A DNA stretch of 64,000 nucleotides, from contig CM075101.1 in the NCBI GenBank assembly GCA_037576195.1, forward strand, positions 6,572,001 through 6,636,000. Reading direction: 5' to 3'. Shown one piece after another: positions 11,116 through 21,638 of this stretch. The position numbers were made by a program, and so were the translations under genes. This DNA is from Phytoseiulus persimilis (Eukaryota > Arthropoda > Arachnida > Mesostigmata > Phytoseiidae). Within the stretch, counting starts at the first letter, position 1; the number at the start of each line of letters is the position of its first letter. Under the pieces are notes generated by a model. It did no database searches and was not told the origin of the DNA. It worked only from the letters and a program-made list of their open reading frames with translations.

Positions 11116-11615
11116 TTGGAGACCTGTGCGAACCCTGGCGAGACCACGGACTCTAGTTTAGCGTGACGTTTCCGGTGAGCCGCCACTTTGTTCGTATCGG
11201 CACAGACAAAGTCACACTTGGTGCAATGATAGTGCGACGCCTTGGCCGTGTTGGTCGGATTCGCCGCGTTGAACGCGCAATCCGCTCGACCGCAGGGGAG
11301 ATTCGCGCGGAACTGCTGGAACTCGTCTCCCATCACGCTGTCGGTTCGCTCGTGGCGCGCAGAATGCTGGGAGAAGCGAGTCTTGTCGCAGAACGAATAG
11401 TTGCAGTTCTACCGCGTGCAGTGGAAGTGCGTCTGATGCTCGCGGTAGCTGCACGTCGTAAAGCCACAATCTTCGTTGAAGCGGAATTTGAGGTAACCCT
11501 CGGGAACGGGTTCTTCTGATTTTGTGGCGCCCGTGCTCGTGGTCATGGATGATGACGAGGACGATGTCGACGAACCTTGAGTCGTAGAGCTTCGGGGTCT
11601 CCAGGGGCCGGGGTA
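11116..11615 (-). pseudogene. cas: Castor/CASZ1-type zinc-finger exon with a nonsense codon
   Basis: On the minus strand this encodes consecutive atypical C2H2 fingers of the castor transcription-factor family: CGFTTCSYREHQTHFHCTR, then NCNYSFCDKTRFSQHSARHE, a FQQFRANLPCGRADC segment, and HYHCTKCDFVCADTNKV. In the family these bind DNA and control neural and other cell-fate genes. The exon seems to begin after an acceptor (TTGACAG) near 11615 and to end at 11116 before GTGAGG. A TAG at 11409-11411 interrupts the frame between the second and third finger segments, where a residue joins HCTR to NCNY. Either this is a pseudogene or unitary-exon relic, or the base is an assembly error. Other castor exons were not found. 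Confidence 0.75.
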
Positions 11616-12839
11616 TTCTGTCAATATTCATGCCGAACTGCAAGGAGGAGTTTGAAATTTCCGACCAGGATTAGTACTGTGTCTGAGCCTTGAAAAGAAC
11701 CAGAGCGCGAAAGGCGCCCTGGCTGACGATTCGAGCCTACATCGATCAAATTTATCTGCCAAGACGAGTGTCATTTTTAAAACATTATCAACAACTTCCG
11801 TTACGCGATAGATTGCGGTACTATGTTCTTCACAGGATGAGCTCCGGCCTCGCCTTTGAAGAGAACATTATATAGTAGCGTGAGCATGCCGTTGCCGTAA
11901 ACTCTGTAGAAATCATGATGCAACGCGACGCGTCCTATGACTGTTCCGGGCGGAGATTCCCCCGTCAGGGCATGGAAAAAGGTTTTCTCTGAGCACACTC
12001 GAATCATTCCATTTTTTGCTGTCTTTAGTTTCGCGAACAGGAACTCTCAGAGAGATCGTATGCAACGGTGACACGGGTCATCTGTCGCACTTACTTCCTG
12101 TAAGTTCAGGAATATTGTGCCTGTATCCGACATTGCGATACTCTGATGTTTCCTCATACGACCTTGAGCCTAGCGAGTGCAGCAACAGACGCAGCCCTGC
12201 GTATCTTCAGGACCTCGGAACAGCGCCACGCAATCTCCTGCTCGATCCTTCAAGTTTGCGAGGATCCTACTTCTCGGAGTGTTCTGCTGGGACGAATCGA
12301 GTTCGATTTGACGGTTCAATATTGAATGGAGGCTAGAATGTTCCGCTGTGGAGCTTTGTCATTGCGTCATTTCGCGGCTGTGATTCAATCAAAGGCTCTC
12401 CCCGATTCAAGTTCCGTCGAGCACCTGTGAGGAGGTCATCCACCTGGTCGAGGCTGAGTCCCGATGCTCTCGAAGATATCGAATTGAGAATGAAATGATA
12501 AGGGCGTGAGGAACTGAGACGGATCCGCAAGTTATGGCTTACCCATGAATGAAAACAAAGGATTCTTGATACAGTGGTAACTGGCGAACTTTGTTTACAT
12601 GTGGCGTCTTCGGAAACTTTCCACAAACCTTTGGGTTCAATCGAAACCGGCAGACCGGATTTCCCAAACATCTCGGCTGTATGGGCTATATTCACAGACG
12701 AGTTCAATGTTGAGGATTCCTGACAAACCATGAGCTTTGAACCGTATGAGAAATGAATAGGATCCAGTTCCGAGGCGGAGTGTGCAACATTGTCAACGCC
12801 TCCATCCTTGTTGGTTAAACTGGACATCATGACGCCTTT
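11616..12839. other. No supported gene
   Basis: A 165-codon minus-strand frame spans 12333-12830 and could follow the family C protease region, but its sequence shows no motif. Nothing else is supported here. Confidence 0.3.
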
Positions 12840-13790
12840 TTGATCGGGATGAATGGGACCGGGTGATCCGATGAAAATGTTGGAACACAGCTGGAACGGA
12901 GGAGGGCTTGAGAGGATTCTCCAGCAACCAACAGTGAGATTGACAGTTTGTCTACCAGCAAAATGAAAAGTGCGTTATCAGGCGGCTGGGCGTAAACTGA
13001 GACCAACCGGAGAGTTCGTGGAGGGATAGGATTGATTTGGTGACCGCCAAAGCTCTGCTTCGATGTCGGCTCCCAGCAGTTGACTCAACTTTCGACAGAG
13101 ACCGTTAACCGAGCTTCGGATCAATCGGGCCGAAAATTCTCCCCAGTACTCAGCTGAACGTCGTTCGGATGTATGGGGGATCTGGAAGCATTCGACGAAA
13201 TTTTCCGAGCGTCATGATTGGGATGGCACCGCTAGAGCACACTTCCATTGAAAAAAGTTTATTCGCGACTTCAACATCCACGAAAATCGAATCCGTTGAG
13301 TTCAAGCGATGAAATTGATATTCCTCCTTGCGAGATTCTTTTTCCGACTCACCTCGTGTAGATGCCCTGTGATACCGCAGTTTTTACAGACTGTGGACTT
13401 GGAACGGCACTAAGTTGCCACGTGGTCTTAGTCGCCACACCCGTAGCGAGAAGAGAAGTTATTCGGAAAAGTTCTGCTCTGCTGGGGTTGTTCTCCCTTG
13501 AAAAAGTCGGCTTCGCAAACCTGATTCACTGGCCTGCCCTCTGGAAAACTTTCTTCACGGAGGCTGAATCCGCCGCCTTCATTGAAGCTTGAGCATTGAG
13601 GAGCTTCTGCGCCAGAGAGAAGACTTCTGCCAAATCCTTGAAGATCGTCGTTTTCGACAGGATCGATTGACTTACGGAAGGATTCCCGAGTCCTGAGATG
13701 AACTGTTAAAGATTAGTTTCCAGTTCTATTGCGTTCCTGCTACCATCTGAGTGAGGCTTCGTGAACGACGTTCGAAGTCCGCCAATGTTA
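12840..13790 (-). pseudogene. Family C gypsy gag-protease remnant, downstream part
   Basis: On the minus strand, 13418-13356 encodes a CCHC knuckle (CKNCGITGHLHEV) whose last cysteine is now serine. It is followed near 13290-13150 by a retropepsin-like segment in which the catalytic DTG/DSG triplet reads SSG (MEVCSSGAIPIMTLG). Sequence from about 13345 to 13790 repeats at 48301-48740. The upstream half of gag is at 18418-18810, pushed away by the family A insertion. Frames are broken throughout. The lower boundary is uncertain. Confidence 0.6.
13786..13790. other. Target-site duplication TGTTA, left
   Basis: TGTTA directly precedes the family A 5' LTR and recurs at 18418-18422 after the 3' LTR. 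The unoccupied paralogous site reads GCCAATGTTACACCAGCG at about 48735-48752. Confidence 0.9.
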
Positions 13791-13931
13791 TGTCGTGTTC
13801 TGTGGTGGACTACAACGAAGTGTCCGTTGAGGACTATATAAGGCGATCTCAATCAAATAAAACACTCCTCATTCCCCAACCTCGTTATCCCTCCGAGGCG
13901 TGTAGTCAGTATCGTTCCCCTAGACATAACA
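13791..13931 (+). repeat. Family A gypsy 5' LTR (141 bp)
   Basis: Starts TGTCGTG and ends ATAACA. It matches the 3' LTR at 18277-18417 with a single difference, in the string TTCCCCTAGAC against TTCCCCCAGAC. It contains TATATAAG (13835-13842) and AATAAA (13856-13861). Confidence 0.95.
13835..13861 (+). promoter_or_regulatory. LTR TATA box with poly(A) signal close behind
   Basis: TATATAAG at 13835-13842 should set transcription start about 25-30 bp further on. AATAAA at 13856-13861 therefore lies at or before the predicted start. In the 3' LTR the same signal (18342-18347) would direct cleavage shortly downstream, leaving a short R region. Confidence 0.6.
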
Positions 13932-13932
13932 T

Positions 13933-13946
13933 TGGCGCAGTCGATA
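13933..13946 (+). promoter_or_regulatory. Primer-binding site (TGGCGCAGTCGATA)
   Basis: TGG complements the CCA end of a tRNA. The same TGGCGCAGTC core follows the 5' LTRs of families D and E and of the second A and B copies. A serine tRNA is used by several Drosophila gypsy elements with a similar site; which tRNA applies here is inference. Confidence 0.8.
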
Positions 13947-13961
13947 ATTTCGGACAGAACC

Positions 13962-16900
13962 ATGGGGGACGATGACAAGGAAGAGCAAAGTATCGAACAA
14001 ATCCTCAAGGATGTGGCCAACGCAATCAAGTTCCTGACCGACAACCGTGTAAAAGAGGAGAAGGAATCATCAGTGGCATCGTCAGCCATGCAAAACGCTT
14101 CAATCCTTCTCGGCTCGTTCCTGTACAAGCCCGACGAAGACTTGACCTTCAAGAACTGGTTTGTTCGGAACAAGGCGATTCTCGAGGAGTCCACTCCGGT
14201 CGAGAAGTTACGAGTCCAACTGATCTTGAAAACACTCGGGCCAAACGAGTATGGAAGGCCTCAGAGTCGTACGTCGCCAGACACTCCGGAATCAAGAGGA
14301 TACGATGAAATCATCGAAATTCTGGAGAAAACCTTCGGTCCCACGAAATCGATCTTTCGTCGGCGACATGACATCCTCAGTCAGAGTGCGCCGCTGTCCG
14401 CACTCACGAATCCACAAGAAATTGCGGATTGGGCGAATCTCAAAGGAGATCAATTCGAGTGGAAGTCTCTGACCAGCGAACAGTTCAAAATCTATTTGGC
14501 AATCAATTACGCCTCCGGTCCAGCGTTCAAGAACCTCCGGAACGTGATGCTCAAAGCAGTCGATGATAAGCCCAAACTTACTATCACTGGTCTTCGGGAG
14601 ATTCTGACCAACTACGCCACTCGAACTCAAGACTCAGCCATCGATTCAACCGGTGTCGGCGCAGACTCATGCCTTGTGAACTCCATGCAGCACAATCGGG
14701 GTCCGTCTTCAAAGGGCAACCCGAGTTCACTCAACAAGCGCCAGGTGCCAAGCAAGAGGCAGTCCGTAGGTCGGACGGAATTCAGACAAACCGGTGCTTG
14801 CGCTAGCTGTGGCGGCTCTCACGAGCGCCGCACTTGCCGCTTCTTTCAAGCGACTTGCAAATTCTGTCAGAAGCAGGGGCACATTCAGAAAGTCTGCCGC
14901 TCATATCTGAGACAATCTGGAGAAAGACTGAACGCTTTGGATGTCTCCTGTTCGAATGTGAGAAATTCTTCCGCGTCTCGCAAGCGCGCTTTCGCAACTG
15001 TGTCGGTGAACGGCGTAGCAGTGAGCTTCCGTGCTGATACTGGCGCTGATCTGACCACCATAGGCAAAACCGTCTGGGCACGTCTTGGTTCTCCTCAACT
15101 TCTTCAGATGGACTCTGCTTGCACCGCAGTCAACGGTGAAGCTCTGAAAGTCTTTGGCTACTTCATGGCAGACATCGCTTCAATGTCAAACCCAGGTGTG
15201 TGCTTCCGCAAGAAAGTTATCGTTCTTTGCAATCAGGAAGTGGCTCTGCTTGGGTGTCGTCCAATCTTCAGTCTTGGACTTCTCGTTCCTGGTCCGGGCA
15301 TCGAGCTTTTCTCGCTGTCCGAAGCCTCTAGCACAGCGGAAGCATGGGGTGAACGTTACCCCGATGTCTTCAAAGAGGGCTTAGGTCGTTGCACGAAGAT
15401 CCAGGTCAAGTTAGAGCTCAAGGAACAGTCTTCCCCGGTACATCGTCGCGCTCGACCACTCGCAGAACCATTCCGGGATGCGGTCAACATGGAGCTGGAT
15501 CGGCTGCTAGGGAATGGAGTTCTCTCTCCGGTGGAATCTTCTGCTTGGGCTTGCCCGATCGTCGTGGCCCGGAAGGCGAACGGCAAAATCAGAGTCTGTG
15601 CTGACTATTCCACAGGTCTGAACGATGCTTTGCAGGATGTCTCGCACCCGATCCCGAATATGGAAGAAATCATGACCAAGTTCTCTGGTAACAAGGTTTT
15701 CACGCAATTGGATCTTTCCGATGCGTACCTGCAGCTGGAATTAGATTCTGCTAGCCGGCCACTCACGACAATCAACACCCACAGGGGTATTTTTCAATAC
15801 AATCGTCTCGGCTTCGGTCTCAAAACGGCTCCAGCAATTTTTCAGAGCGCAATGGATCAAGCCCTGACCGGTCTCGACGGCACTCTCGTCTATCTCGACG
15901 ATATTCTCGTCATGGGTTCTGTTCAGTCTGAACATGACGAACGGTTGGACCATGTCTTGGCACGTTTGCAGGCGTGGGGTTTCCGTTTGGGGCTCCAGAA
16001 ATGCCTCTTCAACTCGCGAGAGGTGAAGTATCTTGGAGTCATTGTTAACGAACAAGGTATCCGAACGGACCCACAAAAAGTCGCAGCAATCAAAAATTTG
16101 CGTCGCCCTTCGAACGTCTCGGAAGTTCGCTCGCTTTTGGGACTCATCAATTACTACGGTAAATTCGTCTGTCAACTGCATCGTTTTAAACGTCAGTTCG
16201 AGGCCCTCCTGGTCAAATCTTCCCTTTTCGAGTGGACACCAGTGCACGAACAAGCCCTAGAAGACGTCAAGTCGATTCTCTCAGGTCCGCTGGCACTTGC
16301 CCACTTCGACCCCAGGCAGCAGCTCATAATCGCAGCAGATGCTTGCGATACAGGCATGGGAGGCGTACTCCTCCAGCGCTATCCAGATGGGACTGAAAAA
16401 GCGGTGTTTCACGTTTCGAAGTCCCTCAGTCCGGCGCAAAGGAACTACAGTCAGGTAGAAAAAGAGGCTTTGGCGCTGGTTTTCACGGTCGAACGCCTGA
16501 GAAGGTTCGTTTGGGGTCGACGATTCACTCTGCAAACTGATCATCGCCCACTACTGGCGCTTTTTAACACGTCTCAGACGAAAGGTCTCAACGAACGGAC
16601 GGCAGCAAGGTTACGCCGGTGGGCGCTGCGTCTAGTCGGCTTCGATTTCAACATCTGGTACGTCCGAACATCCGACTTTGGACAGGCAGACGCTCTTTCG
16701 AGGCTCATTCAGGACACAAGGCAGGACGCTGTTTCGGAAATGGATGGGGTTATTGCAGCATTGCAGGTGGTCGAAGACGACATCGAAAGCGTGGTAGAAG
16801 CAAGCCGAAAGATCACCGCTATCGGAGCGGACATACGTGATGCTACGGCTCGAGATCCAGTGTTGAAGCAGGTGCTTCATCGTCTCTCTCATGGCTGGGA

Positions 16901-18266
16901 AAAGGCCGATTTCAAGGATCAGGCCTTGCGTTGTTTCGCTCAACAAGCTGATTCTCTATGCAGCGCCCAAGGGGTCATCCTCATCGACGATCGGGTGGTT
17001 GTACCCTCATCTCTCCGCCCGTCGGTGCTCAAGAAGCTTCACGCCGCGCATCCAGGTATCGTGCGCATGAAAGCTTTGGCCCGGGCTCATTTCTACTGGA
17101 CCGGGATGTCGGCGGATGTCGAAAAGCTCGTCAAATCCTGCGCTCACTGCGCGCAACACGCACCAAATCCAATCAAGGTTCCTCTGGCACCATGGCCAGA
17201 CCCGGAGCGGCCTTGGGTGAGAATTCATCTCGACTTCGCTGAGCCCCAGAAGGGCAACGCGTTCCTCGTCGTCGTCGATGCCTATTCGAAGTATGTCGAT
17301 GCGGTTTTCCTGAAGCCGGCATCAAGCAGCGAGCTCGTAAGATATTTAGAAGTGGTCTTCCGTCATTTCGGAGCGCCGGAGACTATCGTGAGCGATAACG
17401 GCGGTCAGTTCGTGTCCTCTGACTTCGCCAATCTCTGCGAGCGGTTTGATCTGACCCACTTGCGGACCTCTCCGTACATGCCACAGGGAAACGGACTCGC
17501 AGAGAAGATGGTTGGAACACTGAAAAATTCGCTCGACCTCCCAACTCAAGAATTCTTGGACGCGGCAGTCGCTGCCTACAACTACACACCGAGCATGGTG
17601 CTGGGTGGCAAGACTCCGGCCGAGGTGTTCTTCGGGCGTGCTTTGCGCGTTCCCTTCTCAGTTTTCCGCTCGGGCGGTCAGGACCTCCCGGAGGCTAGCC
17701 GACGGTTCAAGCAGGACTTCGACAGACATCACGGAGCGCGGCCTCGCTCGTTCGCGGAGGGGGAAAAGGTCACGATAGCCCTCGACAACACGCGGCGGGT
17801 TCCTGCTAGGTTTGTCGAGCCAGTTGGGAAAGCTCTGGCGCGGTTCAGGACAGGGGACGGGTTGGTCACTCGCCATCTCAATAAAGCATGGAAAAGACCC
17901 GTACGTTGTCCCGCCGACGCCGCGTATCCAGACCGCGAGGAAGAAGAGTTTCTTCCGGCAAGTTCCACTGATGAGACATGCGAAGATTCGTCTTCAAGAC
18001 TTCTGGAGACTTCTCCGGAATACTCCGATCCTGAGGACTCCAAGATCGTTGAAGACGCGCTTGACAGGACAGCCAACGCTGAGACCGAGCCCGCTGAGTC
18101 GCCACCATCTCAGGCAGGTTCTGAGGTGGTCACTAAGGGAGTTTCCAAGAACGCAGTTAACTCAACGACACCGGCCAGACGTGTGCAACCAGAGCGCGCG
18201 GTCAAACGGGTCGACGGTTACAGAGCTCTAGCCGGAATCCGCCGAATGTTCGGGCGGCCCGACTAG
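13962..18266 (+). CDS. Intact Gag-Pol polyprotein of Ty3/Gypsy family A
   Basis: One uninterrupted 1,434-codon frame. I chose ATG 13962 (context ACCATGG); the frame is open further back into the LTR without an upstream ATG. Domain order from that Met: capsid-like Gag about 15-230; two zinc knuckles about 280-312 ([13 protein letters not shown] and [14 protein letters not shown]); retropepsin DTGAD near 359; reverse transcriptase with LDLSDAYL near 583 and YLDD at 644-647; RNase H with Asp near 793, Glu near 834 and TDH near 860; integrase HH-CC zinc site about 1028-1063 and catalytic Asp in LDFAEP near 1091, Asp in SDNGG near 1145 and Glu in LAEK near 1181; and a C-terminal acidic/Ser-rich tail of about 110 residues without a visible chromodomain. 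All key catalytic residues are present. Gag and Pol are in the same frame, so the Gag-to-Pol ratio must be set without frameshifting. It is similar to K02A2.6-type elements. Confidence 0.95.
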   Translation: MGDDDKEEQSIEQILKDVANAIKFLTDNRVKEEKESSVASSAMQNASILLGSFLYKPDEDLTFKNWFVRNKAILEESTPVEKLRVQLILKTLGPNEYGRPQSRTSPDTPESRGYDEIIEILEKTFGPTKSIFRRRHDILSQSAPLSALTNPQEIADWANLKGDQFEWKSLTSEQFKIYLAINYASGPAFKNLRNVMLKAVDDKPKLTITGLREILTNYATRTQDSAIDSTGVGADSCLVNSMQHNRGPSSKGNPSSLNKRQVPSKRQSVGRTEFRQTGACASCGGSHERRTCRFFQATCKFCQKQGHIQKVCRSYLRQSGERLNALDVSCSNVRNSSASRKRAFATVSVNGVAVSFRADTGADLTTIGKTVWARLGSPQLLQMDSACTAVNGEALKVFGYFMADIASMSNPGVCFRKKVIVLCNQEVALLGCRPIFSLGLLVPGPGIELFSLSEASSTAEAWGERYPDVFKEGLGRCTKIQVKLELKEQSSPVHRRARPLAEPFRDAVNMELDRLLGNGVLSPVESSAWACPIVVARKANGKIRVCADYSTGLNDALQDVSHPIPNMEEIMTKFSGNKVFTQLDLSDAYLQLELDSASRPLTTINTHRGIFQYNRLGFGLKTAPAIFQSAMDQALTGLDGTLVYLDDILVMGSVQSEHDERLDHVLARLQAWGFRLGLQKCLFNSREVKYLGVIVNEQGIRTDPQKVAAIKNLRRPSNVSEVRSLLGLINYYGKFVCQLHRFKRQFEALLVKSSLFEWTPVHEQALEDVKSILSGPLALAHFDPRQQLIIAADACDTGMGGVLLQRYPDGTEKAVFHVSKSLSPAQRNYSQVEKEALALVFTVERLRRFVWGRRFTLQTDHRPLLALFNTSQTKGLNERTAARLRRWALRLVGFDFNIWYVRTSDFGQADALSRLIQDTRQDAVSEMDGVIAALQVVEDDIESVVEASRKITAIGADIRDATARDPVLKQVLHRLSHGWEKADFKDQALRCFAQQADSLCSAQGVILIDDRVVVPSSLRPSVLKKLHAAHPGIVRMKALARAHFYWTGMSADVEKLVKSCAHCAQHAPNPIKVPLAPWPDPERPWVRIHLDFAEPQKGNAFLVVVDAYSKYVDAVFLKPASSSELVRYLEVVFRHFGAPETIVSDNGGQFVSSDFANLCERFDLTHLRTSPYMPQGNGLAEKMVGTLKNSLDLPTQEFLDAAVAAYNYTPSMVLGGKTPAEVFFGRALRVPFSVFRSGGQDLPEASRRFKQDFDRHHGARPRSFAEGEKVTIALDNTRRVPARFVEPVGKALARFRTGDGLVTRHLNKAWKRPVRCPADAAYPDREEEEFLPASSTDETCEDSSSRLLETSPEYSDPEDSKIVEDALDRTANAETEPAESPPSQAGSEVVTKGVSKNAVNSTTPARRVQPERAVKRVDGYRALAGIRRMFGRPD

Positions 18267-18276
18267 GAGGGAGGAA
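18265..18276 (+). promoter_or_regulatory. Polypurine tract
   Basis: AGGAGGGAGGAA immediately before the 3' LTR, overlapping the stop codon by two bases. It primes plus-strand DNA synthesis in LTR elements. Confidence 0.9.
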
Positions 18277-18417
18277 TGTCGTGTTCTGTGGTGGACTACA
18301 ACGAAGTGTCCGTTGAGGACTATATAAGGCGATCTCAATCAAATAAAACACTCCTCATTCCCCAACCTCGTTATCCCTCCGAGGCGTGTAGTCAGTATCG
18401 TTCCCCCAGACATAACA
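18277..18417 (+). repeat. Family A gypsy 3' LTR (141 bp)
   Basis: Same as the 5' LTR except for one base. Followed by the target duplication TGTTA (18418-18422) and then the resumed family C sequence. Confidence 0.95.
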
Positions 18418-18810
18418 TGTTACAGCAGCGTGCTGAGGTGTTTTCCGAAACTTGATCCTTGTTGACCATGGGTTTTCCTGCGGCTCGAACACAGCACTGA
18501 CGATTCTTACGATCTCATCGAAGGATAGTTCTTCTGGAGATTCCGCGGGGTGGGTATCATCGTGCAGGCTTCGGGAGGCTTTCGCGCCCATGAAAGCCAC
18601 CAACTCGCGACGCTGTAGGGTTCTTTCGCTCACATTTTGCAAGAGCAAGTGATTTTCGAGTCCAAAGACCTGCAGTGACCATCGTTCGTGCTCGGCCTGA
18701 ATTCCGAGAACACCGCGACACTCGCGACGATTGGGTTTAGGGTTAACGCAGAATCCGGCATCGCGCTTCGAAATTGAACTGAAGTAAATGTCGGCGTCAC
18801 AGATCTCCAA
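18418..18810 (-). pseudogene. Family C gypsy gag remnant, upstream part
   Basis: The minus strand reads a Gag-like segment (LVAFMGAKASRSLHD, FEPQENPWSTRIKFRKTPQ) that stops at the family A insertion. The uninterrupted paralogue at 48624-48968 continues with GVTLADFERRSRSL, the sequence now found next to 13790. The similarity to the second copy extends to about 18740. Its catalytic partners are missing. Confidence 0.65.
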
Positions 18811-19647
18811 TCAGTAGTTCCAACCACACCCACGTAGTTTCAATACACATATACGTCAACAGAATTGTTGGACGGGCCCTGTAGGGCATCGAAATCACCG
18901 GTCCGTCCGATGTTGCGCACAAATGCTGAGTGTGTTCAGCGTTTATTATGAAAATGCACAAAAATGAAGCGCTTCCGAGCGCGGGATTCGAATGGACCTA
19001 GCAGCACTCCTTCCGCAAAATCTTATGCCCAATTCCCGGCATCCCTTGCCATCCTGGCCTTTGACCTTGAACCCTGACTCAGCACTGATCGCCAATCCAC
19101 TTCACTCTGAAGGAATCCCACCGCTGCTGTGATCGTCTCTCGTGGGCTCTCAAGCCTGGATTCTTAGACGAAGGGATTACACGGCGGAGGATGAAATGGT
19201 TCTTGTTGAGACGCAACACGCGGAAGCGGATGCATCCGAATCTGGATTCAGCAGACTCGGTTCGTACTAGAACCCACGCCACAAAAGGCGCCCAAGTAAT
19301 CAATTCTTTCATCAGAAAACCTTAGAACCCCGGCTCAGTGCCGTCATCACTAACACCCTCGAAGTACTCCCCGAAGACTCAACTCAATAACTCTCACTCT
19401 CCCATCACATCCCATATAACCATACTCCACACCCGAATAAACTACTGTTCATCTATACGCCGTGCTGTCTCCTCCTTGCTACCGTATCAGTGTCCGCGAG
19501 GTGAATCTGCCTTTGCACGGAGCCTTCTAGCTAGTGTGCCACTGAAGACGATTTTCCTCTCTAACAGTTCTGTAGAAGTCAACTTCGACCAACCGCTCCA
19601 ATGCAATAATTCTGAGCTAGGGCGAAGAAGAACGTGGCATCAGCGCA
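18811..19647. other. No recognisable gene
   Basis: Short frames only; no motif, long repeat or RNA gene supported. Confidence 0.3.
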
Positions 19648-20985
19648 CACTCGATTTCCCTATTGAATAAGAGTCTAGAACGAACTCATCAGAAAAGGCG
19701 GCGCATTGCTCTCAGAAGTACGGTGAGATGCCCTCGAAACCAGTCCTGAAACTGTCGAACGGATCCCCTCATCGACTCTCCCAATCAGCTCGGACCGGTC
19801 TGGAACCATCCCTCGATAACTAAGAGAGCTCGATCTAATCGAGTTCGGAGCACGACCCCGGAATTACAGTCAAAGCAACACTCAAATCAGATCGCCGGAC
19901 TGACCCGGAAGAACCCCGAACCCCCGTGAGAACCCCTGTCAGCGTCAGAGCCTGGTGTCGGACCGCTCAAACAGAACCTCAAAAAATCCAAAATGGTCGC
20001 TGGAACACATACCGATCAGAGCGTCCCGAATACCACACGGCTCGTCGGCCGTGTGGCATAAACCAACGCCTTGGGTGCCACGCTAAGCGAGCAATCGCGG
20101 GTTCGATCCCCGGCCGGAACAACGAAAATTTCTTATGTGGTAAAAAGAGGATTTAATTCATATCAGAATTAAATCTGAACCATCTTAAGACCCAAGCCCA
20201 CCGCCCGCAAGGGGATTTGCGAGGCGATAGGGAGTGTTACTGAAGCAATACCGAAAGGTGATCCCGGGACACTTCTGAGGGCTGGCTGGAGGCATCCAAA
20301 AATTGCAATGGAGGATTTCCTCGAGCGTTTAACTGTTGTCGTTCTCGTGATGTTTCTTCTTGCGATAACGATGATTATGTCTGTAGTCGTCTGCCGCCGA
20401 AGTGCGGAAGATTTCATCGGGCCAAAACGCCGAGATTGAGGTAGTTTCCAACCCCCCGTTTAACAATGGGGCCTATTTTGGTCAGTGATCTTGAGAGCGC
20501 GCACTCGCAATAGGTACCTCGCCGAGCTCCTGGAGGTTGTACTAGTGAGCTTGACCAGAAGAATGACGGCAAATATCAGCGACAAAACGAAGCAGCGCAT
20601 CATGGAGCTCTGTATGCACGAAGATCGGAATGGAAGGCAGAACGTTGTTCTGGATTCTTTTATTTCGACTCTCTCGGCACCTCGAGAACCTTCTTCTTGT
20701 GGGAACATTCACGCGGAGCGCTCTCGTTTCGGAGAATCCACGAGCCCGCGTCAACCTTCTCGCATATGTGAAGGTTTGATTTGGTGTGCAAACAGAGCGT
20801 GACGGCGAGATTGCGACCCCGACGAGTGTTTCGGTTGGGTGTGGTAGGGCGATTTCAGGAAACAGTCCATTGCTCGTAGAGGGGCCGAGGGCCGGCATTG
20901 GAACCGACTTCGCACAGATTCTCTTGAATGTATTGACGTAGCCTTCGCCCGCACCTAGCGGATCGCCGCGAGAAGAAAACTCTCC
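19648..20985. repeat. Dispersed repeat R1, copy 2
   Basis: Matches 6798-8640 in the same order, with the SINE at the same internal site, but lacks about 600 bp of the middle. Similarity ends near the string GCACCTAGCGGATCGCCGCG. Confidence 0.65.
20036..20290 (+). repeat. tRNA-derived SINE copy 3
   Basis: Full order: tRNA-like head (GGCCGTGTGGCATAAACC, B box GGGTTCGATCC), linker TTTCTTATGTGGTAAAAAG, AATCTGAACCATCTTAAG block, and a 3' part ending GAGGGCTGGCTG. The B box is canonical for RNA polymerase III; whether it is transcribed is unknown. Confidence 0.75.
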
Positions 20986-21638
20986 AATAAGAATAATGAG
21001 TTGAGAGCGATATAGTCGAGCAGGGAGGGTTATTCGAGAGAATTCGTCCTAGAGGAGCTCATCGTTGCGCGATCATCGTCAGGGAGAACGGAAAGAATAC
21101 GTTTCGGAATGATATTCATCGCTCGATGAAGACAGCGGAATCCCATTCGCATCGCCTCACGCACCCGCCGCGTCGAGGCTCCAAGGTTGATCATGAGTCG
21201 AAATGGCCTCCGGGATTGATCTCTACCGGCTCCTTACGCGCCTGTGTAGTCGTCATTGCTCGCGTGACGCTCTTCCCCTCTTGCGCCGGGTGAGCAGACA
21301 TACCCGCTCGAGGGGGCGTCGTCTGCTTCTTTTGTTTGCGGACCGAAATTCACACATGAACTTGTTGTTCGCCTTTCGGCACACCACCAGTTGTCAGTCG
21401 GTCCGTCTGACTCCGGCTCGCTCCATTACGCTGATACCGGTGCCCCTCTGTTCCGCAGGCTTCTGGACCGTTTCAGGTTGATTGCCGGTCACTCTAACGA
21501 GTGCGGAGCAGCCCGTGACAGTTTGAGACCCCCCACAAGTACCGAACCATCCTGAAACAGTGAGTGCTCCTTTTTTGACAGGTGAAACCCGGAGGAGGAT
21601 ACATGCTTTTCGTTTTCTCGGATTCTGACGGATATGGT
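20986..21638. other. No recognisable gene
   Basis: Short frames without domains up to the start of the family E LTR. Confidence 0.3.

Noticed and set aside
12333..12830. 165-codon minus-strand frame as a host gene
   Set aside because: No recognisable motif, and the adjacent minus-strand sequence is family C retroelement; not enough to call.
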